Source of the DNA: Epiperipatus broadwayi
Lineage: Eukaryota; Onychophora; Udeonychophora; Euonychophora; Peripatidae
Length of the DNA: 64,000 bases
Direction of reading: 5' to 3'
Assembly (NCBI GenBank): GCA_028023455.1
Contig: JAQFVV010000027.1
Span: forward strand, 5,143,845 to 5,207,844
Shown here: positions 10,131 through 23,745 of the stretch, in pieces
Numbering within the stretch: position 1 is the first letter of the stretch
Layout of the letters: each line of letters starts with the position of its first letter
Made by a program: the position numbers and the translations under genes
The notes under the pieces: model-generated
Database searches by the model: none
What the model saw: the letters and a program-made list of their open reading frames with translations, nothing else
Told to the model about the DNA's origin: nothing

Positions 10131-12209
10131 CTCTTACGACTTACATTGAGGCGGTAATTATTATTACAATAATAAGTTCACTAATACTCTTTCAACACTT
10201 CTGTACTAGCACTCACTAAAATATGATTTGCTTATAGCCGGTACTTGTATGAAAGAAGCAATGAAACGTTTTTGCCTGATCAGTAGCATTTATTTTATTT
10301 CTAAAATAAATAAACTTAAATTAAAACTTAAGGTGTACATAGGGTTGAATTACATTGAAGTACATAGATTGATTTCTCTGAAATTAAGCAATGGCAATAG
10401 TGTTATAATAAAACAGCAAGCGGTAATATAGATGTCAGAACTGATTGTAGTATTTCTAAGATGGATGCAAGGAGTCAAGTTAACAGTTCATGAGATTGCT
10501 CTCCCTGGACAATAGAAGAGTTTGAAGTAGTATCTCTTCGGTTATTCATCCGAGGACAGTCAGTTAGACAGTTGACGAGATTGTGATACAGTAGTTTTAA
10601 TCCAAAGGTTTAATCACAGTAGCAAACTCCAGGAATTTCATTGGTTGGCTTATGAAATTTTCCTTCATTTTCAAATCAGTAGCATTAGTATATATCCTCA
10701 AAGTTATCTGCTTAGATTAAGTGTTATAAAAAGATTGATTCTTAATCCTAATGTTGATCTATACCATATAATACAAAACTGACTTCAGGAATTGAATTTT
10801 GTCTATCTTGTTTCAACAACTTGAGATCCAGTGAAAACCAGGAGCATTAGTTCATAGGCTGATTAACCATTGGTGGCCTTATTCGATGGGCTAATTAATA
10901 ATTGGTAGTAATTGATTGTTGTAATCAGAGACGATAATTGGTAGTAATTGATTGTTGTAATCAGAGACGATCTATGAAGTTTAGACTTCAATAATGAATA
11001 ACGTTTTGAGAGTCTATTATATGCGATCCAATTTAAGATAGTTGAGTGAGTGCTTGAGAGACATCCTAAGGCAATGTTCAGATGCAAACCAAAATAAATT
11101 ACTGTTCAGCGAAATTGGTCTTTACTAGGCAAAGTCTCCAGTTTTAATAACTGCATCCAAACCACTATAAGTAATGCGGCTATTGCTTTCTTATGGATGA
11201 GGGAATCAGAATTGGCAACAATCCCTTTAACACCCTCCTCACAGCTGTAAATAGATTAAAAGGGTCTATGAAGAAACGAATGTCAAAACACTAAATGATA
11301 TCAACAACAATAACATTGTATTGGATGATCACATTTGCAAAAGAAAAATTAGAGAGATCAACAATGGAGCAAGTGTGTCTCTTGTGTCACAAAGAGATTG
11401 GTTGAATATTACAAAGAAGTATAAGAAGATTAACATGGATTTAGAATGAATTGCTATATAAATGGAAATCCAATAGATATACAAGGAATGCAATAACACC
11501 AGTAACATAAATACAAGATAGAAATGTCTACTTTTCTTTATTGTGAAGGGAGATCTAAGACTCTTTTTAGGCAGAAATGGCTTCAACCATTAGAGATTAG
11601 AATAAAAATAAGAAATACTACCGCTCAAATTGGAAACTACAAAAAGAATTCACAGCCATTGAAGTAGGGCACTACAGTCTTAAATAATTCTCTTTGAAAT
11701 CCAGAGACAAAGAAACACATAATATCTTGATGAAGAAAGGTGTTGTGGTACCTATGTAGGTCACCATGAACAACACCCATTTGTGTAATATTAAAACAGT
11801 ATGGAACTGTTGCTTAAGATGATGATTGTCTCATGACCTGAATAAATATATAAATAATGAAACATTTTTAGATAATACATTTCACTAAAAGCCATTATAT
11901 CGATTGCAATTCCTTAATCCCAAGTGTTCTCCTATATATTTTGTATTCCTAAATTGGCATTATCTGTATCTGCATTTTATCAAAATAGAACTACTTTCTG
12001 TTATTATTATTTTATTGCTTTAATGAGTAATCTATTAGACATGAGACCTAGCCTTTCAAAGTGAAAGATTTTAAATTTATTTTGTAGCTCCAACAGATTT
12101 TTGTGATAAAATAATAATCTCTAAAAATGGCTGACAAATCGTACAATCGTTGCCTAACAGAAAGTCATGTTTCAAATCCAATACCAATCCAATTCATTAG
12201 TGATTGCTT
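10131..12209. other. Unassigned AT-rich sequence, no supported gene
   Basis: There is a 38-bp direct tandem duplication at about 10895-10975 (the word GATAATTGGTAGTAATTG followed by ATTGTTGTAATCAGAGAC). The stretch 11280-11660 has an unusual density of short open segments in one orientation that include CLLCHKEI, which might be a worn LINE tail, but I cannot assign it. The open frames at 10228-10431, 10863-11087 and 11329-11586 carry no recognisable domain. Confidence 0.35.
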
Positions 12210-13250
12210 TGAGAAAAGATTATAACTACAGACTACCACTTTACTCTATCTGTTCCCATCACCCCTTTCTCTATTTTGAGGTCTTGAAATAATAAGAATA
12301 ATAGTAATGACAAAGATGATGATAATGATAATAGTAATAATGGATTTCAGATGTACTGTTCATATATTCAAAGATTAAAATGTGGTTGCAAGAGCTCCCA
12401 TTTTAATAGCACAGAATGAAGGGGTGGCCCATGGAAGAACAATCTCATATGATAGCACATTTCCTTAATGTAAGTGATGAAAAAAATGACTTTATTTTAT
12501 TGGAAACAGTATTTAGATTTTCAGAAACCAACATCCCTTCCTGCAGAACAACAGGAAGTATTTTTATTAGGGCAGAACTTTTTATTTACTCTTAAAAAAT
12601 TTGCTATCACCATTCTTGAAGCCTCATTAGCTTTTGCAAGTATAACAGTAGAACACCATACAGAAAGAATCCAAATTAATATTTTTAATGAACAAAAAAT
12701 CTTACTGAAATTGGAAATTAATAAAAGCAATTAATAGTGAGTTCCCCATTGTATGTTTAGCAATCCATTTTATTTGTAAATTATAACAATATTTGAGTGT
12801 TCAATTATAATATATACTAATAAATTATTCTATAAAAGAGTTTCATCACAGACATTATTATATGAAAAAAAGAAACATTTTAAAACTATTATTATATATA
12901 TACTTCGATACATTCAATATTATAATTTTCATTTCTACTTTATTATATATCTATATAAAGATCAGAAAAATTTTTTATTGTTTTGTTCAATAAATTCCAT
13001 ATTCACTTTTTAACATATCGAATATTTTTTCCTCTTTTATTAAAAAAGAAGTACAATTATTTATATTTCTTTGGTATGAATTTAACTATGCAGGATACAA
13101 TATACTTTCACATTGTATATTCTAATGAAAAAAGTCTTTAATCTTGTAATCAGTGATTGCCCTCTTTTACCATTTTTAGGAGGTTAAAAAATCATAACAA
13201 ACTTCTATATTTTTAATGAAATAATGTAAAAAAAGTACTGTTCTATTAGC
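12210..13250 (+). repeat. Dispersed repeat, copy C (interior and start of right direct repeat)
   Basis: Landmarks shared with copies A (28725-30200) and B (51160-52570): GACTACCACT, a CTGTNCCC..TCACC segment, AATG-TAAGTGATGAAAAA, AACAGTATTTAG, AACAAGAAGTA or AACAGGAAGTA, TTAATAAATTATT, TTCAATATTATAATTTTCATTTCTACTT, CTCTTTTATTAA and TTATATTTCTTTGGTATGAATTTAACTATGCA. Copy C lacks both the hammerhead-containing insertion (29.37-29.75 kb in A) and the tRNA-like segment (29.86-29.97 kb in A), so it shows the ancestral, uninserted order. Confidence 0.75.
12477..12734 (+). CDS. Short ORF inside dispersed repeat copy C, product unknown
   Basis: This 85-codon frame starts at the ATG at 12477 and lies wholly within the repeat unit. 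The corresponding stretches at 28950-29200 and 51380-51620 are related in DNA sequence but broken by stops and indels, so the frame could be the least-decayed copy of an element ORF or a chance opening. The protein is rich in Phe, Leu, Ile and Lys with no motif I recognise, no signal peptide pattern and no zinc-binding cysteines. The minus strand has an overlapping frame of similar length, which argues for chance. I list it only because it is the longest frame in the unit. Confidence 0.2.
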   Translation: MKKMTLFYWKQYLDFQKPTSLPAEQQEVFLLGQNFLFTLKKFAITILEASLAFASITVEHHTERIQINIFNEQKILLKLEINKSN

Positions 13251-16200
13251 TCATGTCAGCCACTTTATGACATTAATTATATGCAAATACATATAAATAT
13301 GCTGTTTACACAGCCTCTGGCCTTACTTCTATGCAAAAGCACAGAAAGAGGCCATTTATGATGCCATTCTCTGGCAGCTAGCCTGCTGTTTCATGTTATG
13401 CACTTTATCCCAATGCTCCATGTCAATGCTCACTACAGTATCATCTGGGGATGTCTGGATTTGATCCTGCCTCAATTCTTCAAATATGCATGTCAAAGTA
13501 ATTAGCTTACAACTCATCTGACCTACTATTACCTCATAACAATTGTAAACTGATTGTCATGCTTTCCTGCTCAACATGGAACCTTCAAAAAATTTGGAAA
13601 GGGTATGTCCAAACAAGATTGTGATCAGCTCACATTCACACAAGAATATGTCAATAACAAATAAAATGGCTGATGGCAAAAGCTAACCCTTCAAATTGTG
13701 CCAAATGCTCTCTGTAGAGGTTGGTGCAGTGGCATTTTTACACAACAACATACTACTACATGCAAAGAGATGTGTGTGGTGTGAAATGATGAGACTGGAG
13801 ATATCTAAAGCTATCTTGCAGTTCAGAGGCGAGTCCCATTTCTGTCAGTTAAAATGTTATCAAAAAGAGACCTGCTTCAATGGATCCAAAATCCCATTCA
13901 TTTTGAAAGCCTCAGTGTGAGCCAGGTTCAAGAATGAACTATCAATCTCTTTGGTTTGCCCATTTAAGAGAATGTCACTCTGGTTATCTCCAGTATTTAA
14001 GGATTGGCCAATGAAGTATTTCAGAAAGCAATAAAAGAATGTAGACACATGAAACCAAGTACTACATAGTATTGCAGATACAGTCAAACAACCTTATTAA
14101 TAATAATATGATAGGTATACCATCCCATATGATACTATTCTTAAAAAACAATCCATTACAGAATGAATAAAGACCCCTTTTTCCTTAAAGACAATTAATT
14201 TAGATGGGGGTATTTTACCAGCATTTTATTCTTAGCATGAGTAATTATTAATAGCTATCATTGTTAAACCATTTATGCACATAGATCTGATTCTTATTGA
14301 ATATCTAAATATATGAAAAAGTCCACATGGTACCTCTATTCCAAATATTAAATTAGCAGATGTGTATATAACTATTGGCCTTCTAATGCATAATTAATTA
14401 ATACATATCTGGTTTGATTTTATATACTGTACATATGTGGAACTTCATCTGTTACCAGCAGGTGCCAGAATTTATCTTAAGTTAACCATTTATTTGTAAT
14501 TTTCTGATTTTTAAAAAAATAAATAATGATAAAAATAGAAGTTAGTTAGTTAATGAATAATATAGGATAATAATGTATTGTATTGTAATAATTATTAAAT
14601 TTTTGTATGATTGTGTGAATATTTCAGCAGCATGTGGAAATTAGTTTGATAGGAGATTTAAGATAGTAAGTTTACTTAAAGGAAATGTTGGGTTAGTTTT
14701 AAATTAATAAATGTTATTAAATGTATTATAAAGTAACTATTGTTTTATTCAATTTTAATGTATAACCTATAATAAATTGATATTATAAATAAACTAGAAT
14801 AAATAGTATCAAATTGGTTTAAAAGTAATCTTTAAATTTTATTAAAGCAGTATAATAATATTTAAATGTTAATTTAAATTAGCCTTTAACCTATAAAATC
14901 ATTTTTATATTTAATACTCATTAGTAATTTTATTTTGTAGTTGTTTTAAATAAGTTATAATTAGCTAGTAGAGTTCAGGTTAATAGGTCATCCATATGTG
15001 TGTGCATGTACAGAGAAGTATTAAAAAAAGGATAAATATTAATTTAACAACAATATTGATTAAAAACAAATAAATGAATAAAATGATTATAATAAAATAT
15101 ATTAAAAGAATTTTGATAAATGAAAGTAGTTTGAATTTTTATATTTGTTGCTATTTTCTTTTAGGTAATATATTGTATTTTAATATTACATAAGAGCTAA
15201 CAGTTAACTTATTAATTTAAAAAAAATTGTTAAACCACGTAATTTTTAAATAATTAGATCAATGGTGTCAGTAATCAATTTCACAGCTGATCTATCAAAG
15301 GTGTTAAAGTTAAATATAAAATGATTTATTCTACCGAAAGTGCTTGGCTAATTGTTGTTTATAATTAATGTTTTTGTGCTCTGTTTATCACGCTTTATTC
15401 GTGTAGAATAATTTTCATTATCTGATGGAGTTTTTATATTATTTATAAAATGATTTGTATTTATTGGTTGTTTTTAAAAGAAATTGACAAATTGAGGGGG
15501 AATAGAGATTATCAAGGTTATAAATAGAAGTTTTTATTTTTTTGTATTCAATATTGGTGTCTGCATGCTTTGAATCCAGAACTTTTCTTTTTTTTTTTAA
15601 AAAAAAGCAAGTTGTAATTTTCTTTTATTAAAATTTATTATTTAAAAAGTAAAAGTATGTTCAAAAGTCTATTTAATTGTTCTACAATTATGAAAAACTG
15701 CTAAGCTAAAAGGTAACATTTTCTGATATCAACTCTCAATTAAATTTAAAACTATAGTAACAAAATGTTAAAAGGAAGTTTTACATCTTTTATCTTACTT
15801 ACGTATTGAATGACTTTTATCTATTGGAAAATAAAATTCGGCTGTGAACCGTTAGTATTTATATGGCTAAATACCTTTATTGTACTGAACTATTATATCT
15901 GGAGGATACTTAGTAATTATCTAATTAAGTTAAAACATAAGTGAGGAAAATTGAAAGACATTATAGTGAACTGTATTATAGTTTAAAATGCATCAATCTC
16001 CTTGTTATAAAATTTATTTAAAGCTGACGTTAAGTCTGAAATTTATTATTGATACCTAATATTGACTTTAAAATATACTCCCGATATAATAATGCTTGTT
16101 TTAAAAATAGTTTTAAAAGAAAAATATATACTACGCTAAAATAAAAAGGATGAAATTTACCTGCCAAGCATTTAGTATAATTTAGCAAAATATTAACAGT

Positions 16201-19200
16201 GCCTAATGTTCAACTTAAAAATGTATTGAATATGATAAGTTAATTATCTATTTTGAAACAGTTGGACAAAATGCTATAAACTACAATTATTAATAATGGA
16301 CTTTTATATATCATGAACTGTTATATCTACCTTTATCTACATGTAAAATTGTAAAAATTATGCCTAGCTCCTAACCAGAAGAAAGTTTTCTAAGTGCAAA
16401 ATAATTCTACTCTTGTATGGAGACAAATCTTAAAATATTATATGAGAAAATAATTCAATAAAAAAAAAGGAAAACTGTTTTAAAATGTGTTCTTTTACAA
16501 AAGAAATGGAATTGAATAATAAATCTATATTATTGCACTTGTAAACCTGGGGACCTTATAAAAATGTTCTCAGCTTAAGAATTTATTTTACGTATCATTC
16601 TCATGCCAGCCTATTCTTATTATTTTAATCTTTTAATATTTAGTATATCTTTAAAGGAAGAAATTAATATATCTTTGAAGAACTATCAAACATGTTTTAT
16701 TTTTTTCGAAATCATTGCCATGCTTATGAACGTTTTGACTAGAAGCTTTGAATACCGTCAAATAAATTGCCCTCAATGAATTATATCCATGTCTATAATG
16801 GAAAAACCAGTACAGAGTTGAAACTATGAACTTAAGTTACTATATTATTTCTTTTTTTCTTTGTTGTCTGTATTTTATTGTGTTTTTTTTTTAAAAAAAA
16901 GAAACCAGAAAAATATTTATGCTATATATTTTGTTTTAAAATATGTGTAATTATTTAGCATAAATATACCAAGTAAACTAATGTTACAATTTAAATATCA
17001 ATGGGTTTATTAGAATGGGTAAATGTTGCCATTCTCAGGTAAATTTTATTATATTTATTAAGCATTTCACAAGTTAATATCTATTTGTTAATTTCATTCA
17101 CAGAGATTTAAATATCTCGGTCTTAGCTTATTTATATGTAGGATGTTTCACTCAGTTTTATTTTAAAACAGCCAAAGATGTTTATCAAATAGTTTCCATT
17201 CATTTGTTTTATAAATGCTACATTAATAATAACTGCAAATATTTTTTATATGCATTGAGAATTAATATTCACACATTCAATTTGCAATCTTCTAAAAGTC
17301 CAGTAGTCACTACATTTTTAGTAATTAATATTTTATTATGTCTGCATTGTGCCTTTGCCTAGAATTTTATATGCATTTAATTTTAAGTATTTCTTATATT
17401 AGTTGTTTGATACAGTTTTGCTTTGTTGGTTCTTACATTGAATATACGTGTTGTATTTTTAAATTTGTTAGTGACAACTTAGTAAGTTCATGTGAAGTCT
17501 ATATCTTGTTTTTAGCTTAGTATTTGTTAGCCTCATAGCGTTAGGCTTTGTTAATTACTATGAGTATGCTTAATGGAGTAGACAAGGTCCTCCATTCTTA
17601 TTGTTTTCCTTTTCCATGAATTGATAGTGCTTGTGCCCATTGAGGGTTACCATATATCATATAGTTATATTCCTAGTGATGATTTTCACATATTTTTGAA
17701 GTATTGGAATCTCATCAGAGAGGATCATACTTTTCTGGTATGTCTTTCCTGTTCCTGATGTGCTGTAGACAAGGTCCAGGCATCCTATTTTCTGCCTCAC
17801 AGTTAGGTATTTTGAAAACCACCACATTCTTTTCAGCTTTGCGGAGCATATATGTTCTTATATTTTGGTCTATCATTCATGATGAATTAATGCTAGTCCA
17901 ACCACAGTAGGTGATGTTGCATTTATTTTTAGATATGTGATAACAAAATGTGTTTGTTTGAGGAACTTTGCTTCTTCAGGTTGTAGTTAGCTATTTTAAT
18001 ACTTATGGGTATATCAATGTTTGAATTGTGTTGCTATGATAGTTTTATCAACCACAAGCCAGCCAACAATAATTTATATTTATTTTTAAGTATGTTAAAT
18101 TATGCATATGGTATAAGTGGCAGTTCACACATACTAATTTTAATATGTTCATCCAGAGTTTTCACCGCTGAATTTGTAAGTCTTTTAAATCATTAATTTT
18201 AAAACACTTAGGGTAATAATTTTTATGTGGACAAAATTTATTTAAAAGTGTGCAAATGACCTCTGATGAGTGAGTGGCCCATATATCTAATTTAGTTTAA
18301 AGTTAGCTAGAAATTTGCTTAAATATATCACTAGCTATAATATTAGGAATAGTTAGTGTAACTAGTGATAATATTTTTAAAACATATGCTGAATATGCTT
18401 ATTCCAGCTTAGCGCTTGTTAAGCTCAGGGTTATAAATTTAAGCTTCTTGTGTGTTATTCTGATTGTTAGATAACACTACCATATTATTGAATATGCTAA
18501 TAAAAAAAATAGATGTGTGCTTATTAAACTTAGTCTATGTTAATTTAAGTTTAAAGATTTGAAATCTCTGCTTGTTAAAAAAAAGTGATTAGAATTTAGT
18601 ATTAAATAGCCTCTGCTTACTATTGTAGGGATTTATTATTTTAGTATTTTGTTTATCAAAACAAACAATTTAAAAGAGTTTAAGATGGATACTCAGTAAT
18701 TGTAGCCAGAGAAATTGTCTGTAATTTTGTAAACAAAAATAAAATTCAAAAAGTCAAAATATTTGTTGAAAGATTCCAGCGCTATATTGGCAATGTGTAT
18801 AATAAAATTTTGATGGAAATATTTTCTTTTTATTGTTCATAATAATAAACCATATTATTGTTATTTCAAAAAGTTTTGTTTCTGTTTGTTTTACTTTTAC
18901 ATGAAAATATTATTGTCTTGATTTCCACAGTTCATAAAATTTTGAGTTCAAAAGTTCACAAACATATTATTAAGTATATAAAAAAATATTTTGATACTGG
19001 TTTAAATTATAAAGCCATTCTAGTTTGAGTGATTCTCAGATTGAATAACAGTAACAGATAATTACATTATATCAGATGCTTAATTAAATGCTAATATAAT
19101 AATTGATTTTGAGTTATCATTATATCTTCTTAGACTGAAGATATGCAATATAAGATGTAGAAAATTAATGCCTCAGAAGAGTAGTTATCATTTATTATTA

Positions 19201-19854
19201 TTTTAAAAGCTGCATATTTTCTTACATTAGCTGCACATTGTCGATCATCATCTTATATTTTTGGAATTTTATAATCCATCTGCATTTGAGGTCTTTAGTA
19301 GGTTTTCTGTGAGTATGGGGAAAGGCATAAAAAGTACCCTTGCCCTTTCCCTTGTTCGAGTAATGTCTTGGGTAATAGGCCATTATTAGTTTAAATTTAA
19401 ATTGATTCATTAAATTTTTAAAATAAATATTTGTTTTGTCTATTGTTCCATGATTGAACAATAAGGTAGCTATTTTATAGTCGGCCAAGATATCTCTCAC
19501 TTGTTTATTCATCTTAGCAATTATTTAGTAGGCAACTTAAACTTTTATTTTGCACAAGAATTTAGTTTTAAAACCCCTGATATTGTTTACCCTTGTTGCC
19601 TTGTTAGTTTTAATTTAGTAGGATAATCCTTCCACCAAAGTATTATTTATTCTTATTCAGAGTGTGATCTGATGGTAGGTCGATTCTAATAACCATTAAC
19701 TAATGATTTTAAAATTATCTTTTATATTGTTTAGTGGTAGATCCTTAATATGCCATAGTAGTTATATTTACATTGGTAGTGGATTTGGTCTCTATCTGAT
19801 TATACATCTCTGAATCATCATCCCTTTTCCTTAAATTTTATTCTAACACCACTG
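13251..19854. other. AT-rich unassigned sequence without a supported gene
   Basis: Some 6.6 kb shows no LINE, LTR or foldback landmark that I could match elsewhere in the window. Between 14400 and 19200 the sequence is very AT-rich, with long T and A runs. Two T-run/A-run junctions of about 9 T then 8 A occur near 15590 and 16880. Short ORFs at 13696, 13860, 17338, 17704 and 18005 lack motifs and context. This could be intronic, untranslated or plain intergenic DNA; the sequence does not decide. Confidence 0.4.
19222..19512 (-). CDS. Unassigned 96-codon ORF
   Basis: This frame, with an ATG at 19512, is the longest open frame in a stretch that otherwise has almost none. The protein is basic, with a KGKGKGTF segment, HTHRKP and several aromatic residues, and no signal peptide or membrane span. 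I do not recognise the family. It could be a fragment of a retroelement ORF or a chance opening. No neighbouring motif helps; the pyrimidine-rich tract begins about 340 bases to the right. Confidence 0.2.
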   Translation of the reverse strand: MNKQVRDILADYKIATLLFNHGTIDKTNIYFKNLMNQFKFKLIMAYYPRHYSNKGKGKGTFYAFPHTHRKPTKDLKCRWIIKFQKYKMMIDNVQLM

Positions 19855-20515
19855 AGTCAAGTCGTTAAGAGTCTCTAATAATAATTCTCTTCATCTCTCT
19901 CTTCTCTCTAATAATAATTTCTTTTCATCTTCATCATCATTTTTCTCTCTCTCTTCATCATCTCTAATAGTCTTCTTCTCTTCCATCTCTACATTAGTTT
20001 ACTCTCTTCATCTTATTTATCACTCTCTTCATTTTCATCTCCCTCTTCTTCCTCTTCATTTCATCTCATATCTCTCATCTTTATTCATCTCTTTCATCAT
20101 CTTGCTACTTCATTCCATCCCATCTTCATCTTATCTCTTCATTTCTTTCTTCTCTCAAATAATAATCTCTATTCTATCTTCATCATCATCATTTTTCTCT
20201 CTCTCTCTTCATCATCTCTAATAGTCTTCTTCTCTTCCATCTCTACTAGTAATTTACTCTATCATCTTCAGCTTTATCTCTTTAAATCTTCATCTTCATC
20301 ATCTCTCTATCTCATCTTCATCTTTATTTCTTTTTAACTTCATCATCATCTCATCTCTCTCTGCTCATCTCTGTATCATCATTTATCATCTAATCATCAT
20401 CATCTCTCCCTCTCTTTCATCATCATCTTTCTACTTCATTCCATCCCATCTTATCTCTTCATTTCTTTCTCTCTCTTCTTTTCCTTTCCACCCCCACTGT
20501 CTCTTCACCCCCCCC
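19855..20515. repeat. Pyrimidine-rich TCT/TCA simple-sequence tract with internal duplication
   Basis: About 660 bp consist of TCTCT, CTTCATCATC and TCATCT words. A block with CTCTAATAATAATTT, then CATCATCATTTTTCTCTCTC, then CTCTAATAGTCTTCTTCTC, at about 19900-20010, recurs at about 20160-20265. The sentence-like word TACTTCATTCCATCCCATCTT occurs near 20105 and again near 20430. It ends in two C-rich runs near 20490 and 20510. It is not protein-coding; the opposite strand is a purine-only strand. Confidence 0.85.
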
Positions 20516-21908
20516 CATCCTTCTTTATTTCTTTTTGGTTACAATACATATATAATAAATGTAACTTGTCTAATTTATTTACAAATAAGTTTCACCTTAC
20601 ATAGTAGGGTGAGAGTAAAATTTGAAGAAAAGGTTGTTTTGAACATATTTTAATTTTTATCATCCAACTTCTCATTTATATACATATATTCCACAACTTC
20701 AATTAAATAAATAAACAAATTGTTGATTTTATAGATATACTAACATACATGAATATATAAAGATATTAAAAATTAATTTTTATGCCAGCAGCCCAGTAAT
20801 GTTATATTTCTGTGTTATTGCATAGCATCAATGCCATCAAGCGGCTAACACAAGCTAATGGAACAGTACCAAAAAAAATTTATAAAAAAAAAAACAAAAT
20901 ATTAAAATTACAACTCTTAAGGGTATAGTCTTAAATCAAAAGTGGTGCAGGTGTTATAATTAATTAAGTAGATAAAAAAAATTTTGAAAAAAATCTTTCG
21001 AACTTTGTCTTACACTGTAAAGCGTATTTAAATATTATAGCAATACGAAATAAGAATGAACTTCTTGATTGCTTTTCAGCTCATACTGTATTTATTGTAA
21101 TTGTTTTGTTTTATGTAATTACAAATAACAAACTTAATTCTCAAATGGTACCATTTTCTATTAATTTATCAGAGTCTAATCAATACGGTCAATCAATATA
21201 GTTTTAAATTTAGGTGCTGTATAGATATCTACAAATTTTTCTGATCTGACAACATTCTATATATAATAATAATAACCTCATTATAATTTTATTTTAAAAA
21301 AATAAAATTTACTCAAAATATTTCATCCTCAGAAAATGCTTTCTTATAGTAAAAGTGTCCAATGTCACAGTAATAGTGAATCAAAGGTACAATTTATTTC
21401 TAGTGACGTAGTTTATTACATACAAATGAATATAAATTAGCCATAACTGATCGCATGTGAAAATTTTGACAAATGGCACAATTTTCAATTTATATAATGA
21501 TGTAAGTATTATTATTTTTGATAAATGCAAAAATAATTGTGTTTTCTTTGAGAGCGCTGTAATGTAACACTGCCTATATATAAACTGTCAATGCTGACCA
21601 AAATTACTTCCCAATGCCCGGTCAGACAGGAAGTCACTCTGACTCAATGCTTTTCTTTTTCTTTCTAGTTTATATTAAATCTGTGAGAATTAAGATAGCA
21701 AGAAATAATGGAGACAATATTATTACAAAGTAGTTTATAACAGTGATGTTTGTTTGTGACAGTACAATCGTTACAGAGTAGATGTAAAAACATATTTGAG
21801 ACTGGAGTTTGTACTGGAAAAGACTGCATATCCATGCTGTTTTCCTGAAGATTTGTGATGATAGTATATTATTTGTATTTATATACTGGATTAGTTTTAT
21901 CATCTTAT
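20516..21908 (+). repeat. Large repeat block 2, copy A, left direct repeat (first part)
   Basis: From about 20900 the sequence follows both 49830-50725 and, more weakly, 32520-33290: TAGTCTTAAA, TCTTTCGAACTTT, AAATAAGAATGAA, CTCATACTGTATTTATTGTAA, ACAAATAACAAACTT, then GCTGACCAAAATTACTTCC, GTCAGACAGGAAGTCAC, AATCTGTGAGAATTA, GAGTAGATGT, GGAGTTTGTACTGGAAAA and GGATTAGTTT. The match stops at 21908 at the LTR retrotransposon and resumes after 28305. Bases 20516-20900 show nothing I can name. Confidence 0.75.
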
Positions 21909-23718
21909 TGTAACGGTTTGTATCCGGCGTAACACGTATATAGATGGTATACGTTTACTACTTATTTCAAATCTAAGTTTCTGCTCTTTTTATTTAAATG
22001 AAAATTAGGATGTGAACACACATATATGTAGTTGGTTCTGCAATGTACTCTAATTACTCATCCAGCATATTTAGGGACGTCAATTTGACTCCAAGCGCCA
22101 ATCTTACTTACGAATAAGTAAGAATTATGCTGGGAGAGAACGAGTATCTATTTCTAATAGATAGAGCTTATACCTCTTGTTAGCTCACTCAGGGGTAGTG
22201 GTCATTGATCATGGGAAAGAGGTGGGGGAAACAGATCAAATGCGCATGGAGCGCATAAACGTTTCGTTTTATTTTCTGACTTTTGTTCTTAATGCTACTC
22301 TTTAATTGTGCTATGCAATCTATACTTTTTTTTTAAGAAATTAACACTAAACACATACAATTATATTTAAAACTCTACTTAATATTTATTAATACACAAA
22401 AATAATAAAACCCAATAGAATCCCGTAATTGGATATTGGTTTGTGCCCGAATACTTAATGACACGCATGTAAATACACACTCACGTAAGTTCATAAATGT
22501 AACAAACAAAACATATATATTATAGCATGAAAAATAACTGCAATCAGACATTATCCTATCTATTCATGTGTATAGTTATATAGGGCGTTATTTCAACTGT
22601 CTCTTTATTTACTTTTAACCCTTTTACGCATTATTTTACTAAGATATGTTCTCATGCAAGAGGTTACTGTCATTTACGAAAATATTTGAGTTACCTACTT
22701 TATCTCACCCGGGTGTAGATCAATGGTAATTTTCCACTGGCTTCATGCTGCAATGTAATGAGTAAATGATTTCTTTCTTTTGTAGGCTTCTGTAAGGTAA
22801 TCAATGGTGTCCGGTGAATGCTGTTCTTTCCATAATTTTAGGAAGGGCTTTGCTCCTACATGGGTAGCAATGATAGTATCTCTGCAGGATTGATGGCAGA
22901 GCCCAGTCCATTCTGTTCTTCTACCCCAGCCTGTTCATGATTTACCAAAATATATCAAATTTTTTTACTAATTTTCCTTCGATCCTGCTTGTGGCAGTCA
23001 CAGTTCTAGAATCCTCTAAAGTTCAGCTTTCCAACTCCAATTAATCATGCTATTGTTCTCTTCTTTTTAATTAAACCATGTGGTTTGCAAATAGAAAATC
23101 TTTTTTTTAACTTTTCTTTTTTTTTTGTTTTTATCTATGTTCAGGAATTTCAATTTTACCTCAAGATCCACACTCAACCGTTCATTGTCTTTTATTTATA
23201 ACATATTCTTTTATTAATTAAAACGGCTTTGTCTCAAGATAGCAATCTACAACTTTTTGTGTTCTTTCTTTGCAATTAACTTATCTTTTAGAATTTGTAA
23301 AATCTTTCCTTAGTCGACCATCTTGGAATCAATTTCTTTTCAAATTAAAATAGCTTTATTCCTTGAGATAGCAATCTATAACTTTCTGAATTCTTTATTT
23401 CCAATTAACATATCTTTTAGGATTTGTAAAATCTTTCCTTTAGTCATCCATCTTGAAATCAATTTCTTTTTATGAATCTATTACATTTATTCACCCATGC
23501 AGCAATATAAACATGCGTATAAACAAAATATAAGAGCACAAACCATATAACCCCCCATCCCTCTTATGTTTCAAACTATTTTTATTTACTTACTTAAAAT
23601 ATATACACACATGCATACAAAACAACAATGAGAAAAAAATAATAATAATTCAACTTAATATTACACTTGATTTGAGTATATATGTATGCTCGGTGGTATC
23701 GTCCTGTGACTTAAAACA
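21909..23718 (-). repeat. Left LTR (3' LTR of the minus-strand element)
   Basis: It starts TGTAACGGTTTG and follows the right LTR closely. In the first 60 bases I count four differences, all transitions, so the two are roughly 93 percent alike there. It holds a 61-bp segment near 22855-22915 that is missing from the right LTR. Both LTRs contain an internal tandem duplication of about 125 bp (here 23215-23470), with GAGATAGC..CTATAACTTT and TTAGAATTTGTAAAATCTTTCC repeated. The right edge is uncertain: homology to the other LTR ends at TGACTTAAAA, near 23716. Confidence 0.85.
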
Positions 23719-23745
23719 GAGTTTGAACTCAGCCCTGTTATAATA

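Noticed and set aside
18255-18290. CTGATGAG in the 18-kb region as a further hammerhead core
   Set aside because: No GAAA box follows at a usable distance and no stem I or stem II can be drawn.
20141-20320. CRISPR-like array in the repetitive TCT/TCA tract or in the 110-bp tandem array at 40.9 kb
   Set aside because: No regular short repeats separated by unique spacers; and the sequence is of animal type.
23700-23745. GAGTTTGAACTC near the left LTR edge as a B box of a SINE
   Set aside because: It is palindromic by itself and lies inside the LTR edge region with no A box at tRNA distance.
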